From NCBI GenBank assembly GCA_963818775.1, contig CAWFUF010000022.1, positions 104,735 through 168,734 of the forward strand: 64,000 bases of DNA, written 5' to 3'. Position numbers and translations under genes: made by a program. Below the pieces are notes generated by a model, which was given only the letters and a program-made list of their open reading frames with translations, was not told the DNA's origin and did no database searches. Shown here in pieces: positions 17,170-30,616 of this stretch (within the stretch, counting starts at the first letter, position 1; each line of letters opens with the position of its first letter). This stretch comes from JAMXLO01 sp963818775. Lineage in GTDB: Bacteria; Pseudomonadota; Alphaproteobacteria; Acetobacterales; Acetobacteraceae.

Positions 17170-18051
17170 ATGAACAGTGCCAGCCGGCTGCGTGCCTTGC
17201 TGAAGGGCGAGGCGATGGTGATCGCGCCTGGCGCCTATGATGGGCTGACAGCGAAACTGGTGGCGCAGGCGGGCTTTCCCGCAGTTTACATGACAGGGGC
17301 TGGTACCTCGGTGTCGCACGGCTACCCTGATTTTGGCCTGCTGACGATGAGCGAGATGGTGGAGAACGCTGCGCGCATCGTCCGCTCCGTCGATGTACCC
17401 GTGATCGCCGATGCCGACACCGGCTACGGGAATGAGCTGAATGTGTTCCGTACCGTGCAGGAGTACGAGGGCCGCGGAGTGGCGGCGATCCACATCGAGG
17501 ATCAGATATCGCCGAAGAAGTGCGGCCATCTGGACGACAAGGAGATTGTGCCGCGCGAGGACTATATAGCCAAGATCCGTGCCGCGGTGGCGGCGCGGCG
17601 TGACAACGATTTCATGATCATCGCGCGGACCGACGCACGCGCGGTCGCCGGCCTCGACGAGGCGGTGGCGCGGGCCAATGCGGCGCTGGCCGCCGGCGCC
17701 GACATGGCGTTTGTCGAGGCGCCACAGACGATGGATGAATTGGCCGTGGTGCCACAGCGCGTCGCTGGGCCGTGTCTGTTGAACGTCGTGCGGGGCGGCA
17801 AGACGCCAGAAATCGATCTGCGGCGAGCGCAACAAATGGGCTATCGGCTGGCGATCGTGCCGGGGTTGCTGCTGAAGGCGGTGATTGGTGCGTGCGACGA
17901 GATGCTTGCTGAATTGAAGGCGAAGTTTGTGCATCCGGTGCCGCGTACTGACATGACGGTGCGCGACGCATTCAACCGGGTCGGCGCCGATGAATGGGAC
18001 ACTCTGCGCACGCGGTTCCGTGGTTCTCCTGAGCGCCGCGCCGCGGAGTAG
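17170..18051 (+). CDS. Isocitrate lyase/PEP mutase superfamily protein
   Basis: This 293-residue barrel protein has APGAYDGLTAKLVAQAGF, YMTGAGTS, PVIADADTGYGN (metal-binding Asp pair), IHIEDQISPKKCGH with the active-site KKCGH loop, and IARTDAR. These mark the methylisocitrate lyase/oxaloacetate decarboxylase/PEP mutase superfamily. The KKCGH motif favours a C-C lyase acting on a 2-alkylmalate. ATG 17170 has GGAGGA 5-10 bases upstream. Lying divergently from HMG-CoA-lyase and MmgE/PrpD genes, it suggests a methylcitrate-like route, but this is inference. Confidence 0.88.
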   Translation: MNSASRLRALLKGEAMVIAPGAYDGLTAKLVAQAGFPAVYMTGAGTSVSHGYPDFGLLTMSEMVENAARIVRSVDVPVIADADTGYGNELNVFRTVQEYEGRGVAAIHIEDQISPKKCGHLDDKEIVPREDYIAKIRAAVAARRDNDFMIIARTDARAVAGLDEAVARANAALAAGADMAFVEAPQTMDELAVVPQRVAGPCLLNVVRGGKTPEIDLRRAQQMGYRLAIVPGLLLKAVIGACDEMLAELKAKFVHPVPRTDMTVRDAFNRVGADEWDTLRTRFRGSPERRAAE

Positions 18052-18105
18052 CGCCGGTCCTGGCTTCATGACAAACTGACAGGACGGAGGAGAGGGGAGA
18101 CGGCC

Positions 18106-19059
18106 ATGGCGACGGTGGGCAACGGTGATTACGTTTACGAACCAGTCGTGGACTGGGCGAAGCTGCCGCCGGGCTGGTCGTTCAAGGAGATCGGCTCGGT
18201 CGGCGTCGACAAGCACGACAATGTCTATGTGTTCAATCGCGGCGAACACCCAATGATCGTATTTGACCGTGAGGGCAATTTCCTCCGTTCGTGGGGCGAG
18301 GGAGTATTCCCGCGGGCGCATGGCGTGTTCATGGCGCCGGACGACACGATCTGGCTGACCGACGATGGCGATCACACCGTGCGGCAGTGCACGCTGGAAG
18401 GAAAAGTGCTGCTGACCCTCGGCATTCCCGGCAAGCCGGCGCCGTACATGAGCGGCGAGCCGTTCCATCGCTGCACACATACCGCGATGTCGCCACAGGG
18501 CGATATCTACGTGTCTGACGGCTACGGCAATTCGCGGGTGCACAAGTTCTCGCCGAACGGCAGGCTGCTGTTGTCGTGGGGTGCGCCGGGCACCGATCCG
18601 GGCGAGTTCAACATCGCGCACAACATCACCTGCGATGCCGATGGTTGGGTGTATGTGGCAGATCGCGAGAACCATCGCGTGCAGGTGTTCGACGGCGATG
18701 GCAAGTACGAGGCGCAGTGGAACAATCTGCATCGGCCCTGCGGACTGTTCATGCCGCCCGGCAAGTGCCCGATCTGCTACATCGGCGAACTGGGCGCGGT
18801 GCAGCCGGTCAGCCGCAATGTGCCGAATCTCGGGCCGCGGGTGACGATCGTCGATCACACAGGCAAGCGCATCGCGCGGCTTGGCGGAATGGGACCGGGG
18901 ATCGGTCCGACCGAGTTCCTTGCCCCGCACGGCCTGACGGTGGACTCGCGCGGTGACCTTTATGTCGGCGAGGTGTCGTGGACCAACTGGCCGCAGACCT
19001 GGCCCAATCAGCCGCGCCCCGAAAATCTGCGATCGCTGCACAAATTCAGGAAGGTGTGA
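18106..19059 (+). CDS. NHL-repeat six-bladed beta-propeller protein
   Basis: The 317-residue protein contains repeated blade motifs such as GVDKHDNVYVFNRGEHPMIVF, SPQGDIYVSDGYGNSRVHKF, DADGWVYVADRENHRVQVF and DSRGDLYVGEVSW, typical of NHL propellers of the peptidylglycine alpha-amidating lyase-like group. Such proteins bind or cleave small substrates, often with a metal at the centre, but members beside catabolic genes are mostly uncharacterised. No signal peptide is present. A GGAGGAGAGGGGAG ribosome region precedes ATG 18106. It is co-directional with flanking genes. Confidence 0.85.
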   Translation: MATVGNGDYVYEPVVDWAKLPPGWSFKEIGSVGVDKHDNVYVFNRGEHPMIVFDREGNFLRSWGEGVFPRAHGVFMAPDDTIWLTDDGDHTVRQCTLEGKVLLTLGIPGKPAPYMSGEPFHRCTHTAMSPQGDIYVSDGYGNSRVHKFSPNGRLLLSWGAPGTDPGEFNIAHNITCDADGWVYVADRENHRVQVFDGDGKYEAQWNNLHRPCGLFMPPGKCPICYIGELGAVQPVSRNVPNLGPRVTIVDHTGKRIARLGGMGPGIGPTEFLAPHGLTVDSRGDLYVGEVSWTNWPQTWPNQPRPENLRSLHKFRKV

Positions 19060-19158
19060 TCCGCCGAAATAAAGGCGGCGCGCTCGGAATTATTTGTGCG
19101 GTGCAGCGGAAATCTGCCAAGCTTGCTCTGCGTGGCCAATAAGGGAAGGACGCACCCC

Positions 19159-19944
19159 ATGAGCCTGAGGGGCAAGGCAGCTCTGATTACCGGGGCGACG
19201 AGCGGTATCGGGCTCGGGATTGCCCGCGCTGTTGCCGCGGCCGGCGCCGACATCATGATCAACGGCTTCGGCGACGCCACCCGGATCGAGACTCTGCGGG
19301 CCAGCCTGGCCGCCGAGCACGGCGTGCGCGTCGGCTATTCCGGCGCCGATGTCTCCAAGCCAGACCACATCGCAGCGATGATACGGGAGACTGAGGCGAA
19401 GCTTGGATCGCTGGATATCCTGGTGAACAACGCCGGCATTCAGTTTGTCGCCGATATCGAGGAGTTCCCCACTGAACGCTGGGACGCGATCATCGCCGTG
19501 AACATGTCTGCGGTATTCCATGCCATGCGGACTACGATACCGGGCATGAAACGGCGCGGCTGGGGACGCATCATCAACATCGCCTCGGCGCACGGCCTGG
19601 TGGCGAGCCCACAGAAGGTGGCCTACGTCGCGGCCAAGCACGCCGTCGTCGGCATGACGAAGGTGGCGGCGATCGAACTGGCCAATCATGGCGTGACGGT
19701 GAATGCGATCTGTCCCGGTTGGGTGCTGACGCCGCTCGTGCAGAAGCAGCTTGAGGACCGGGCGAAGCAAGAAGGCACCGACGTGGAGACGCAGAAGTTC
19801 CGCTTCCTGACGGAGAAGCAGCCGATGGCGCAGTTCTCCACGCCGGAGCAGATCGGCGCGTTGGCAGTGTTTCTGTGCTCGGACGAGGCCAAGACGATCA
19901 CCGGCACGCCGCTGTCGATCGATGGCGGCTGGGTAGCGCAATGA
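19159..19944 (+). CDS. 3-hydroxybutyrate dehydrogenase-like SDR
   Basis: This 261-residue classical SDR has TGATSGIGLGIA for NAD binding, NNAGIQFV, the catalytic Ser in NIASAHG and YVAAKHA as the Tyr-x3-Lys pair. The downstream WVLTPLVQKQ segment, FLTEKQP and final DGGWVAQ closely resemble bacterial D-3-hydroxybutyrate dehydrogenases, which interconvert 3-hydroxybutyrate and acetoacetate. ATG 19159 follows AAGGGAAGGA. The gene ends 25 bases before the phosphoheptose isomerase gene. Other 3-hydroxy acids cannot be excluded. Confidence 0.88.
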   Translation: MSLRGKAALITGATSGIGLGIARAVAAAGADIMINGFGDATRIETLRASLAAEHGVRVGYSGADVSKPDHIAAMIRETEAKLGSLDILVNNAGIQFVADIEEFPTERWDAIIAVNMSAVFHAMRTTIPGMKRRGWGRIINIASAHGLVASPQKVAYVAAKHAVVGMTKVAAIELANHGVTVNAICPGWVLTPLVQKQLEDRAKQEGTDVETQKFRFLTEKQPMAQFSTPEQIGALAVFLCSDEAKTITGTPLSIDGGWVAQ

Positions 19945-19969
19945 TCGGCGGTTGGTGTAGACATCCGTA

Positions 19970-20560
19970 ATGAATGAGATCGCCCGGTTTGCGGCGATGA
20001 TGCGGCGGTCGGCCGAGCTCAAGCAGCGGATCGCGGTCGAGCTGGCCGATGCGGTCGTCGCTGTGGTGGATGCCTGCGAGGTGAGCCTGCGGCGTGGCGG
20101 CAAACTTATGTTTTGCGGCAATGGCGGGTCGGCGGCGGACAGCCAGCATTTGGCAACCGAACTGTTGATCCGGCTGCGCGGGTCGGTGGAACGGGCGTCC
20201 TGGCCGGCGCTGGCATTGACATTGGACCCGGCGGCGTTGACGGCGGGTGGCAACGACTACGGCTATGAATTCGTCTTCGAACGGCCGTTGCGTGGGCTGG
20301 GACGCCCGGGTGATGTGCTGTTCGGCATCACCACTTCCGGCCGCTCCGCCAACGTCGTCCGCGCGCTGCGGGCGGCTCGCGAGATGGGCATCGTGACTGT
20401 GGGCCTGCTAGGCGGACCGGGCGAGCCAGCCCTAGGTCTTTGCGACCATGCGTTGCTGGTGCCTGACACCGAAACTGCGCGCATCCAGGAATGCCACATG
20501 GGGTTGGGTCACGCCGTGCTGGAACTGCTGGAGGATCGTCTGGTGGCGCGTCCACTTTGA
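19970..20560 (+). CDS. gmhA: Phosphoheptose isomerase (SIS domain)
   Basis: The 196-residue SIS-domain protein has LMFCGNGGSAADSQHLATELL, ALTAGGNDYGYEFVF, ITTSGRSANVV and the C-terminal QECHMGLGHAVLELLE with the metal-binding His/Glu/Gln. This is the complete pattern of sedoheptulose 7-phosphate isomerase, the first step of ADP- or GDP-heptose synthesis for LPS core or other glycans. Its stop overlaps the TTG start of the epimerase gene, so the two sugar genes are coupled. Confidence 0.9.
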   Translation: MNEIARFAAMMRRSAELKQRIAVELADAVVAVVDACEVSLRRGGKLMFCGNGGSAADSQHLATELLIRLRGSVERASWPALALTLDPAALTAGGNDYGYEFVFERPLRGLGRPGDVLFGITTSGRSANVVRALRAAREMGIVTVGLLGGPGEPALGLCDHALLVPDTETARIQECHMGLGHAVLELLEDRLVARPL

Positions 20561-21534
20561 CGATCCTGGTGACCGGAGCGGCCGGCTTCATCGGTTATCA
20601 TGTCGCCGAGGCGCTGCTGGCGCGGGGCGAGCGCGTGTTGGGTGTGGACAACCTGAACGCCTACTACGACGTGCGGCTGAAGCAGGCGCGGCTGGCGCGG
20701 CTGGATGGCAAGCCAGGCTTCACGTTCTGCGCAGCGGACGTGGCTGATAGGCACGCTGTTCATGGCCTCGTCCGACAGAACAACGACATGACGGCGATCG
20801 TTCATCTGGCGGCACAGGCGGGCGTGCGGCATTCGCTGGTCGATCCGTATTCGTATGTTCAGTCGAATGTGATGGGGCACCTTGTTATCCTGGAGGGTGC
20901 ACGCCTGCTGCCGAAGTTGCGGCACCTCGTTTACGCCAGTTCGTCATCAGTCTACGGCGCCAACACGAGCCTGCCCTTCAGCGAGACGGACAGGGTGGAC
21001 ACGCCGATCTCGATTTATGCGGCGACCAAGCGGGCGGACGAACTGATCAGTCACGCCTATGCACATCTGCACGGACTGCCGCAGACAGGGCTGCGTTTCT
21101 TCACGGTGTATGGTCCGTGGGGTCGGCCTGACATGGCCTACTACAGCTTCGCGCGCGCGATCGTGGCCGGCGAGCCGATAACGCTTTACGAGGGCGGGAC
21201 GCTGCGGCGGGACTTTACCTACATCGACGACATCGTGGCCGGCGTGGTGGGCTGCCTGGATCGACCGCCGGAGGGCCCTTTGCCGGATCGGGTGCTGAAC
21301 ATCGGCAACCATCGCAGCGAACAGGTCAGCACGCTGGTGGGGTTGCTGGAGCGGGCCCTAGGGAGGCAGGCCATTGTCCGGGAGGCGCCGCGGCCGCCGG
21401 CGGATGTGGCCGAGACGTTTGCTTCGATCGACGCCATCGCGGCGCTGACCGGGTTTGCGCCGCGGACGTCGCTGGAGGAGGGAATTCCGCGCTTCGTGAC
21501 GTGGTTCAAGGCGTGGCACGGCCTCAACAAATAA
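20557..21534 (+). CDS. NAD-dependent sugar-nucleotide epimerase (UDP-glucuronate 4-epimerase-like)
   Basis: This extended SDR starts TILVTGAAGFIGYHVAEALL. It has DNLNAYYDVRLKQARL, a marker of UDP-glucuronate 4-epimerases, plus HLAAQAGVRHSL, the Ser in YASSSSVYG and the YAATKRA Tyr-x3-Lys pair. ATG candidates inside gmhA are out of keeping with the homology. A TTG at 20557 overlapping the gmhA TGA gives the right N-terminus. The protein (325 residues) likely makes UDP-galacturonate or a related sugar for surface polysaccharide. It is the last gene before the rRNA operon. Confidence 0.87.
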   Translation: MTILVTGAAGFIGYHVAEALLARGERVLGVDNLNAYYDVRLKQARLARLDGKPGFTFCAADVADRHAVHGLVRQNNDMTAIVHLAAQAGVRHSLVDPYSYVQSNVMGHLVILEGARLLPKLRHLVYASSSSVYGANTSLPFSETDRVDTPISIYAATKRADELISHAYAHLHGLPQTGLRFFTVYGPWGRPDMAYYSFARAIVAGEPITLYEGGTLRRDFTYIDDIVAGVVGCLDRPPEGPLPDRVLNIGNHRSEQVSTLVGLLERALGRQAIVREAPRPPADVAETFASIDAIAALTGFAPRTSLEEGIPRFVTWFKAWHGLNK

Positions 21535-22007
21535 ACCTGCGAACGAGCCCTTGACCATGCGCGCCGAGGGGACTACATCGCGCTCCCGCTGCGACGGGGG
21601 GCGGATTTGCCTCTTGCCTCCCCGGAGTGGCTGAGCTAGGCTTCTTGATCTGCGCCGGGGTTGGCGCAGAACTCTGAGCAAGTCGACCGTTGAGCCCGTT
21701 ATAGCGGGACCATAGTCGACTTCGGTCTTTGACAGTTGCATAGGCTAGGAAGGGATACGTTGGCGGCGCCCTCGGGTCTCTCGTGCGCAAGCATGGGGCT
21801 GATCGAGCGGCCAGACTGACGGTCTGGGTGAATATGAACCTGGACTTCGTTGGTTGGGCCTTGAGGGCGTCTGATATGTATCTTCTTTTGATGCGTACAG
21901 TACGCTTTGAAGGCTGTTCCGGTTCACTCATGGTGACCGGGACGGACCATAGAGTTCGGGTCTGTTCGTTGATGAGGTTCATGCCGGTTGGCATGGGGCT
22001 CTGAGAT
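21535..22007 (+). promoter_or_regulatory. rRNA operon upstream and leader region
   Basis: This 473-base gap holds no convincing gene. Candidate promoters are TTGACC-N17-TACATC (21551-21579) and TTGCCT-N17-TAGGCT (21614-21642), both upstream of a boxA-like GTCTTTGACA (21725-21734) that matches the antitermination element of rRNA leaders. The following AGGAAGGGATAC is also a usual leader element in related alphaproteobacteria. Several short inverted repeats near 21905-21995 may pair with sequence after the 16S gene for RNase III processing. Confidence 0.5.
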
Positions 22008-23503
<1,496 letters not shown>

Positions 23504-23681
23504 AAGGATGTTTTCTGAATGGGGCCTCGGGTAGCCGAGGATGACGTTTGGAGAACTCCGACAAAGTCTCCGGTGGATGCCGGAGGCGGCTCAAACCGTT
23601 GGCTGCCGTTTGGTCGGCGCCGCCAGCGTATCCCTTCCCCGCGATACAGTCGGTCGGTCGCGCTATGCGGTCGTCCGTCGA

Positions 23682-23758
<77 letters not shown>

Positions 23759-23803
23759 TTGCTCCTCACGTAGGTGTTTCGAGACTTAGGTGTTCGAGAT
23801 ATG

Positions 23804-23879
23804 GGGGGTGTAGCTCAGCTGGGAGAGCACCTGCTTTGCAAGCAGGGGGTCGTCGGTTCGAGTCCGATCACCTCCACCA
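23804..23879 (+). tRNA. tRNA-Ala (TGC)
   Basis: The 76-base cloverleaf GGGGGTGTAGCTCAG has anticodon TGC in CTTTGCAAG and an encoded CCA. Acceptor pairing gives the G3-U70 wobble pair that identifies tRNA-Ala. It is the second spacer tRNA. Confidence 0.98.
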
Positions 23880-24229
23880 CGATTCCGATTTCGGGGATCG
23901 GGGTATGAGATGTTCGGGTGAGTATCGCGGAGAAGCGAAAGCAATCGGCATTGATGATTCACTTTGGAATCGCGATGCCGGAGGTGTCTCCAAATGGAGG
24001 CGCCGATCTTTGTCAGGGTGAATCAGGTTCTGGTGCGTCTCTGGGCGCTGCCATCGCAAAGTCTGACCGGACGCTTCGGCGTCCCTGCGATGGCAATGGG
24101 TGTTCAGAGGCGACTGTTGTGTGCTGAGCAAGAGTGATTTCTGCGATGAGCAGGGGCATCTTTGTGGTCGGTGACCGCTGAGGATGGTTTCTGTGCATGG
24201 TGGATGGCACGTCGAAAGGCGTGCTTCGA
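23880..24229 (+). other. Second internal transcribed spacer, no gene
   Basis: This ~350-base spacer lies between tRNA-Ala and 23S rRNA. It contains a GC-rich stem around 24030-24090 and, near 24215-24240, sequence that pairs with the end of 23S (GATCTCGAGC with GCTCGAGAT) to form the 23S processing stalk. No coding sequence or further tRNA was seen. Confidence 0.7.
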
Positions 24230-26996
<2,767 letters not shown>

Positions 26997-27102
26997 GCGC
27001 CATGCATGGAAATCATCCTCAGCTTGTCCTTGGGGTCTGCCCGGGGGCCACAACAGCAAACACCCAGAACCTCGATCAGCCCTGATGACGGATGGGCTGG
27101 AT

Positions 27103-27220
27103 GACCTGGTGGCTTTGGCGGGGGGCCTGCACCCGATCCCATCCCGAACTCGGCCGTGAAAACCCCCAGCGCCCATGGTACTGCGTCTCAAGGCGCGGGA
27201 GAGTAGGTCGCCGCCAGGTC
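27103..27220 (+). rRNA. rrf: 5S ribosomal RNA
   Basis: The 118-base gene starts GACCTGGTGG and ends CCGCCAGGTC, which form the closing helix. It includes the conserved CCCATCCCGAACTCGG loop and GAGAGTAGGTCG. It lies about 105 bases after 23S, as expected. Confidence 0.97.
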
Positions 27221-27245
27221 TTCCAGCCCATCCGTTTACTATTGG

Positions 27246-27322
<77 letters not shown>

Positions 27323-27324
27323 CC

Positions 27325-27830
27325 TTGATTTTGCACTGCCAGGACGTCGGCGTCACGGACGGCTCTTCTTGCCCGGGCGGCGTCTTGTGCCAATGCTGCC
27401 GGCCCGCCAGGACGACGCGTGCCCGCCGCAGCGAGTGAACAGCGTCTCGTTCTGGCCTTCCGATGAAGCTCGTCCGCAACCGCGCTCTGCTGCGGCTTGC
27501 CACGCGCGATGCAGTGCCAGCCAAACCTGTCTGTCCGATGTGTCAGCAACCAGGCATAGGCACTCACGGGTGAAGTCATCGACGACCACCAGGATGCGGA
27601 ACTTCTGACCGTCGGTCGGGGTGCCTGAAGAGTTTGTCCAGCCGCTGCCGCGCCGATGGCGGTAGCGCATCGCGCTGCGATCAGCGCCAACGATCGAACA
27701 GGCCTGCGGCTTGCTGATCCCGTGCGCCTCCCGCGCTGCGGTCACCGCGACGTCCAGCATCGCCTCGGCCAACAGCTGCCTTACAGCGAGCCAAGGGCAA
27801 GGGCACTGAGACCGACCAACCAGTGTCCAG
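27325..27830 (-). pseudogene. IS3-family transposase remnant
   Basis: Scattered across two minus-strand frames are pieces of an IS3 transposase. They are the end of OrfA (LLAEAMLDVA), the start of OrfB (REAHGISKPQACSIVGADRS and MRYRHRR), the catalytic-core opening DGQKFRILVVVDDFTRECL, and later WHCIARGKPQQ and NETLF from the end of the core. Internal deletions and frameshifts have removed the rest, so it is inactive. It begins directly after tRNA-fMet and separates the rRNA operon from the glycosyltransferase islet. Confidence 0.82.
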
Positions 27831-27973
27831 GTCCCGGGCCATCGCATATTATACTGAAGGATTCTCCTTAAGCACCGTGTCCTGAACTAGAGCCCCGATG
27901 ACGTGGTCACCGCGAGCGGCGTTGGCTAGGCTGCAAACTGGCGGTAAGCTCCAGATTATGACGAGGTGGATTC

Positions 27974-30601
27974 GTGAGAGTTCTGGTCTTTGTCGGTAGT
28001 ACTTTGGGGGTTAAGTTCAGGTCAGGCATCCATCGGCTAGTGGTCGAGGTCGCAAGAAACCTAGCGAACGTAGCCGAGACTGACCTCGTTAAGTGGGATC
28101 CGATCGATGGACAGCTGCGGTACATAGATACTGCTGACCTTGCCCATCTTTTTGGTCCGGCTCAGACGTCTATTAAACCAAATCGGCTCGCTCACCGCGC
28201 ACAGTACCGGTTTGGAGATACGGTAGTTCGCCCTGAAGAGACGTGGTTGCTTTATCCCGAAATCAGCCATCATCAAGAACACGGCAACGAAATCCTCGCC
28301 CGCATAATTTCGCAGGCTAGAGAATATGGATTTCGAACAGCAGCCATATTTTACGACATAATCCCCATCACGAACAGTGTCTATCATGGCGCGCGCCGGC
28401 AGCACATCTCTTACGTCGCGAATCTGCTGAGAGGCGATTTGATCATTCCAATCTCAGTGACAAGCGCAAACGTACTTGAGCACTATTATAAGACCGAGCT
28501 GGGTCAGGCGACAAGCGCTGCACTTGCCTCGTCGGCGAAGATTGTTCCGGTTCTGCTGCCTGAAATCAATTCCGAGACGCCGCCGCTTCCATCGCTGGAC
28601 GATGAGGGTAAGCGGGACATTATCATCATGGTTGGGACTGTAGAGCCCAGAAAACGGCAGATCGAAGTGCTCAAGGCGATCACGCAATTGCAAACGAGTG
28701 GCGCTATATCGGCAAGAACGGAAACGCACGTTTACGGATCGCTTCATCCTTTTGTAAGCGACCAATTCCTCGGAATCCTGCACGCCAACCACCAGGTCAA
28801 GTATTTCAATTATGCCGAGACCGACGCCATTGAAGCGTCCTACAAGCGCGCTATGTTTTCGATCTTTGCGTCGAACGATGAAGGGTACGGATTACCAATC
28901 GCCGAAAGCCTTGCCCGCGGCGTTCCCTGCGTAACGGCTAACTTTGGTGCAATGGCGGAAGTTGCTGCAGGCGGCGGTTGTCTCACATGTGATGTAAATG
29001 ACCCGCAGGCGCTGACGGACGCTATACGGGCCCTCCATGAGGACCGCGCGATGCGCCGCAAGCTGCGTTTCGAATTAAGTAATAGACGATTTCGGGATTG
29101 GAGACACTACTGCCAAGACGTGGTGAACCTCCTGACTTCCCATGATGAGCCGCTCATGGAGGCTGGGAGGGTGCTCGAGGCGTCACTGTGGACGGCCCTG
29201 TCATCAATCGGCCCTATTGAGTTAATGGGTGCTGGTTGCAAGGTAATGGGTCTAGACGGGGGTCGTGACGCGCGCCTTGTATTGGTCGATACGGTGGGCG
29301 CCATTTCCGCCACAGGCTGCTCGCGCCGTCGGTACAGCATTTTCCGATTCAGCGGCGACGTGCACTCTGCTGTCAATCTTGACGCTGAGACTGCAAAGTG
29401 CGCGTTTGTCGCCGATCTTTGGGGCATCAGAGACGCCGAGACTACTGAGAAGCTGATTGATAGAGCACACGATTTGGACTTTGCAGGTCTGCTGCCGGGC
29501 CAAGTCTTGGAGGATTCGTGCCAAACCAGCTTGGATGCGGCCTTGGCCTCGCGTGCCGCCAAGGCGGTTATGAAAGAAAGGCATCGAAAGCAAATTGCTG
29601 CCAATGAAAGGCTATTTCGGGGAGCCCTCCGGCATTGGAATGCGGATCTGCCCCCAGAGGAGCATTTGCTTGCAGTCGTGCTCTCCACATTCAACCGAGC
29701 CGCGTTCATCGAAGCCAATGTTGCGTGGTTGATTAAGGCTGCCAATGCAAACGGAAGTGTGCGAATCGTCGTTGTAGATAACGCTTCCACCGATGATACA
29801 GTCGCTCGGCTCTCAAAGTTCCAAGCTGAGGCCTGTTTCTCATTGGTGATAAACTCGCAGAATACAGGGATGCTTGGAAACCTGCACGTATGCTCGACCC
29901 TTTTTACGGTGCGTCACGTGTGGGTTACTGGTGACGATGACTTCATTCTGCCCCAGCAGCTGAGAGCTGTACTTGAACTCCTCCAAGGAGATCCAGGTCT
30001 ACCGCTGGCTTGCGTCAACTTTGCGGTATACCACAGAGAGCGCTTGAGACCCCTTGATGATGTGCGGACGCTGATTGCGGAGGGAAATGAAATCGCTGGC
30101 GAGAAGCTCGAATCGGGAACTTATCCAGTCAATGTTGTCGCAATCCAGCATGACAACCTATTTACTGCCATCTACCCCATTGTCTTTCGATCCGATCTTT
30201 TTGCCGCTTGTTTTAACCACCCGTTCGACGGTGAACCTTTCGAGACGTTGACTGAGTGTGTGCCGACAACCAAATGGTTTCTAGAGAATTATCGCTACAC
30301 CGATTGCTATTGGCATGCGCCCATCAGCATTGTCGGCAACGCTCACAATAGCTGGTCGCGCCATCGACCCCGTTGGCACGCAGTGCTGATGCCGCAAGTG
30401 TTCGAGCTTGCTCGGGACGCAGGTGCTGATTCCGCCGCCTTGTACAGATTCGCTCGGCTTCACATAGATCTCTATAATGAGGCAGTGGAAATCGCCCGCC
30501 GAAAAAGGGAACCACTCTCGATTTCCTCCGCAGACCTTGCGCCCGCACGCCGAGTCTTTCGATGCGAAACTGTGGTGCCGAAAATCGACAAGGACCCATG
30601 A
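27974..30601 (+). CDS. Two-domain glycosyltransferase (GT4-like plus GT2-like)
   Basis: This 875-residue protein joins two glycosyltransferase modules. Residues ~1-400 resemble GT-B/GT4 enzymes, with GIHRLVVEVARNLANV near the start, VGTVEPRKRQIEVLKA and the EGYGLPIAESLARGVP donor-binding Glu-x7-Glu. Residues ~555-800 resemble GT-A/GT2 enzymes: VVLSTFNRAAFIEANVAWL, VVVDNASTDDT and VTGDDDF as the metal-binding DxD-like motif. It likely adds two sugars successively to a surface or secreted polysaccharide. A GTG start at 27974 has GAGGTGG upstream. Codons are visibly less GC-rich than in neighbouring metabolic genes, which suggests acquisition by transfer. Confidence 0.85.
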   Translation: MRVLVFVGSTLGVKFRSGIHRLVVEVARNLANVAETDLVKWDPIDGQLRYIDTADLAHLFGPAQTSIKPNRLAHRAQYRFGDTVVRPEETWLLYPEISHHQEHGNEILARIISQAREYGFRTAAIFYDIIPITNSVYHGARRQHISYVANLLRGDLIIPISVTSANVLEHYYKTELGQATSAALASSAKIVPVLLPEINSETPPLPSLDDEGKRDIIIMVGTVEPRKRQIEVLKAITQLQTSGAISARTETHVYGSLHPFVSDQFLGILHANHQVKYFNYAETDAIEASYKRAMFSIFASNDEGYGLPIAESLARGVPCVTANFGAMAEVAAGGGCLTCDVNDPQALTDAIRALHEDRAMRRKLRFELSNRRFRDWRHYCQDVVNLLTSHDEPLMEAGRVLEASLWTALSSIGPIELMGAGCKVMGLDGGRDARLVLVDTVGAISATGCSRRRYSIFRFSGDVHSAVNLDAETAKCAFVADLWGIRDAETTEKLIDRAHDLDFAGLLPGQVLEDSCQTSLDAALASRAAKAVMKERHRKQIAANERLFRGALRHWNADLPPEEHLLAVVLSTFNRAAFIEANVAWLIKAANANGSVRIVVVDNASTDDTVARLSKFQAEACFSLVINSQNTGMLGNLHVCSTLFTVRHVWVTGDDDFILPQQLRAVLELLQGDPGLPLACVNFAVYHRERLRPLDDVRTLIAEGNEIAGEKLESGTYPVNVVAIQHDNLFTAIYPIVFRSDLFAACFNHPFDGEPFETLTECVPTTKWFLENYRYTDCYWHAPISIVGNAHNSWSRHRPRWHAVLMPQVFELARDAGADSAALYRFARLHIDLYNEAVEIARRKREPLSISSADLAPARRVFRCETVVPKIDKDP

Positions 30602-30616
30602 CATGATTACCGTCAC

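Noticed and set aside
17074..19041. 655-codon open frame on the minus strand
   Set aside because: It is antisense to two well-supported genes (isocitrate-lyase superfamily and NHL propeller), its residue composition is Arg/His-rich and it shows no family motif; a GC-rich shadow.
21524..21994. 156-codon minus-strand frame upstream of 16S rRNA
   Set aside because: Covers the rRNA leader and promoter region; no family resemblance.
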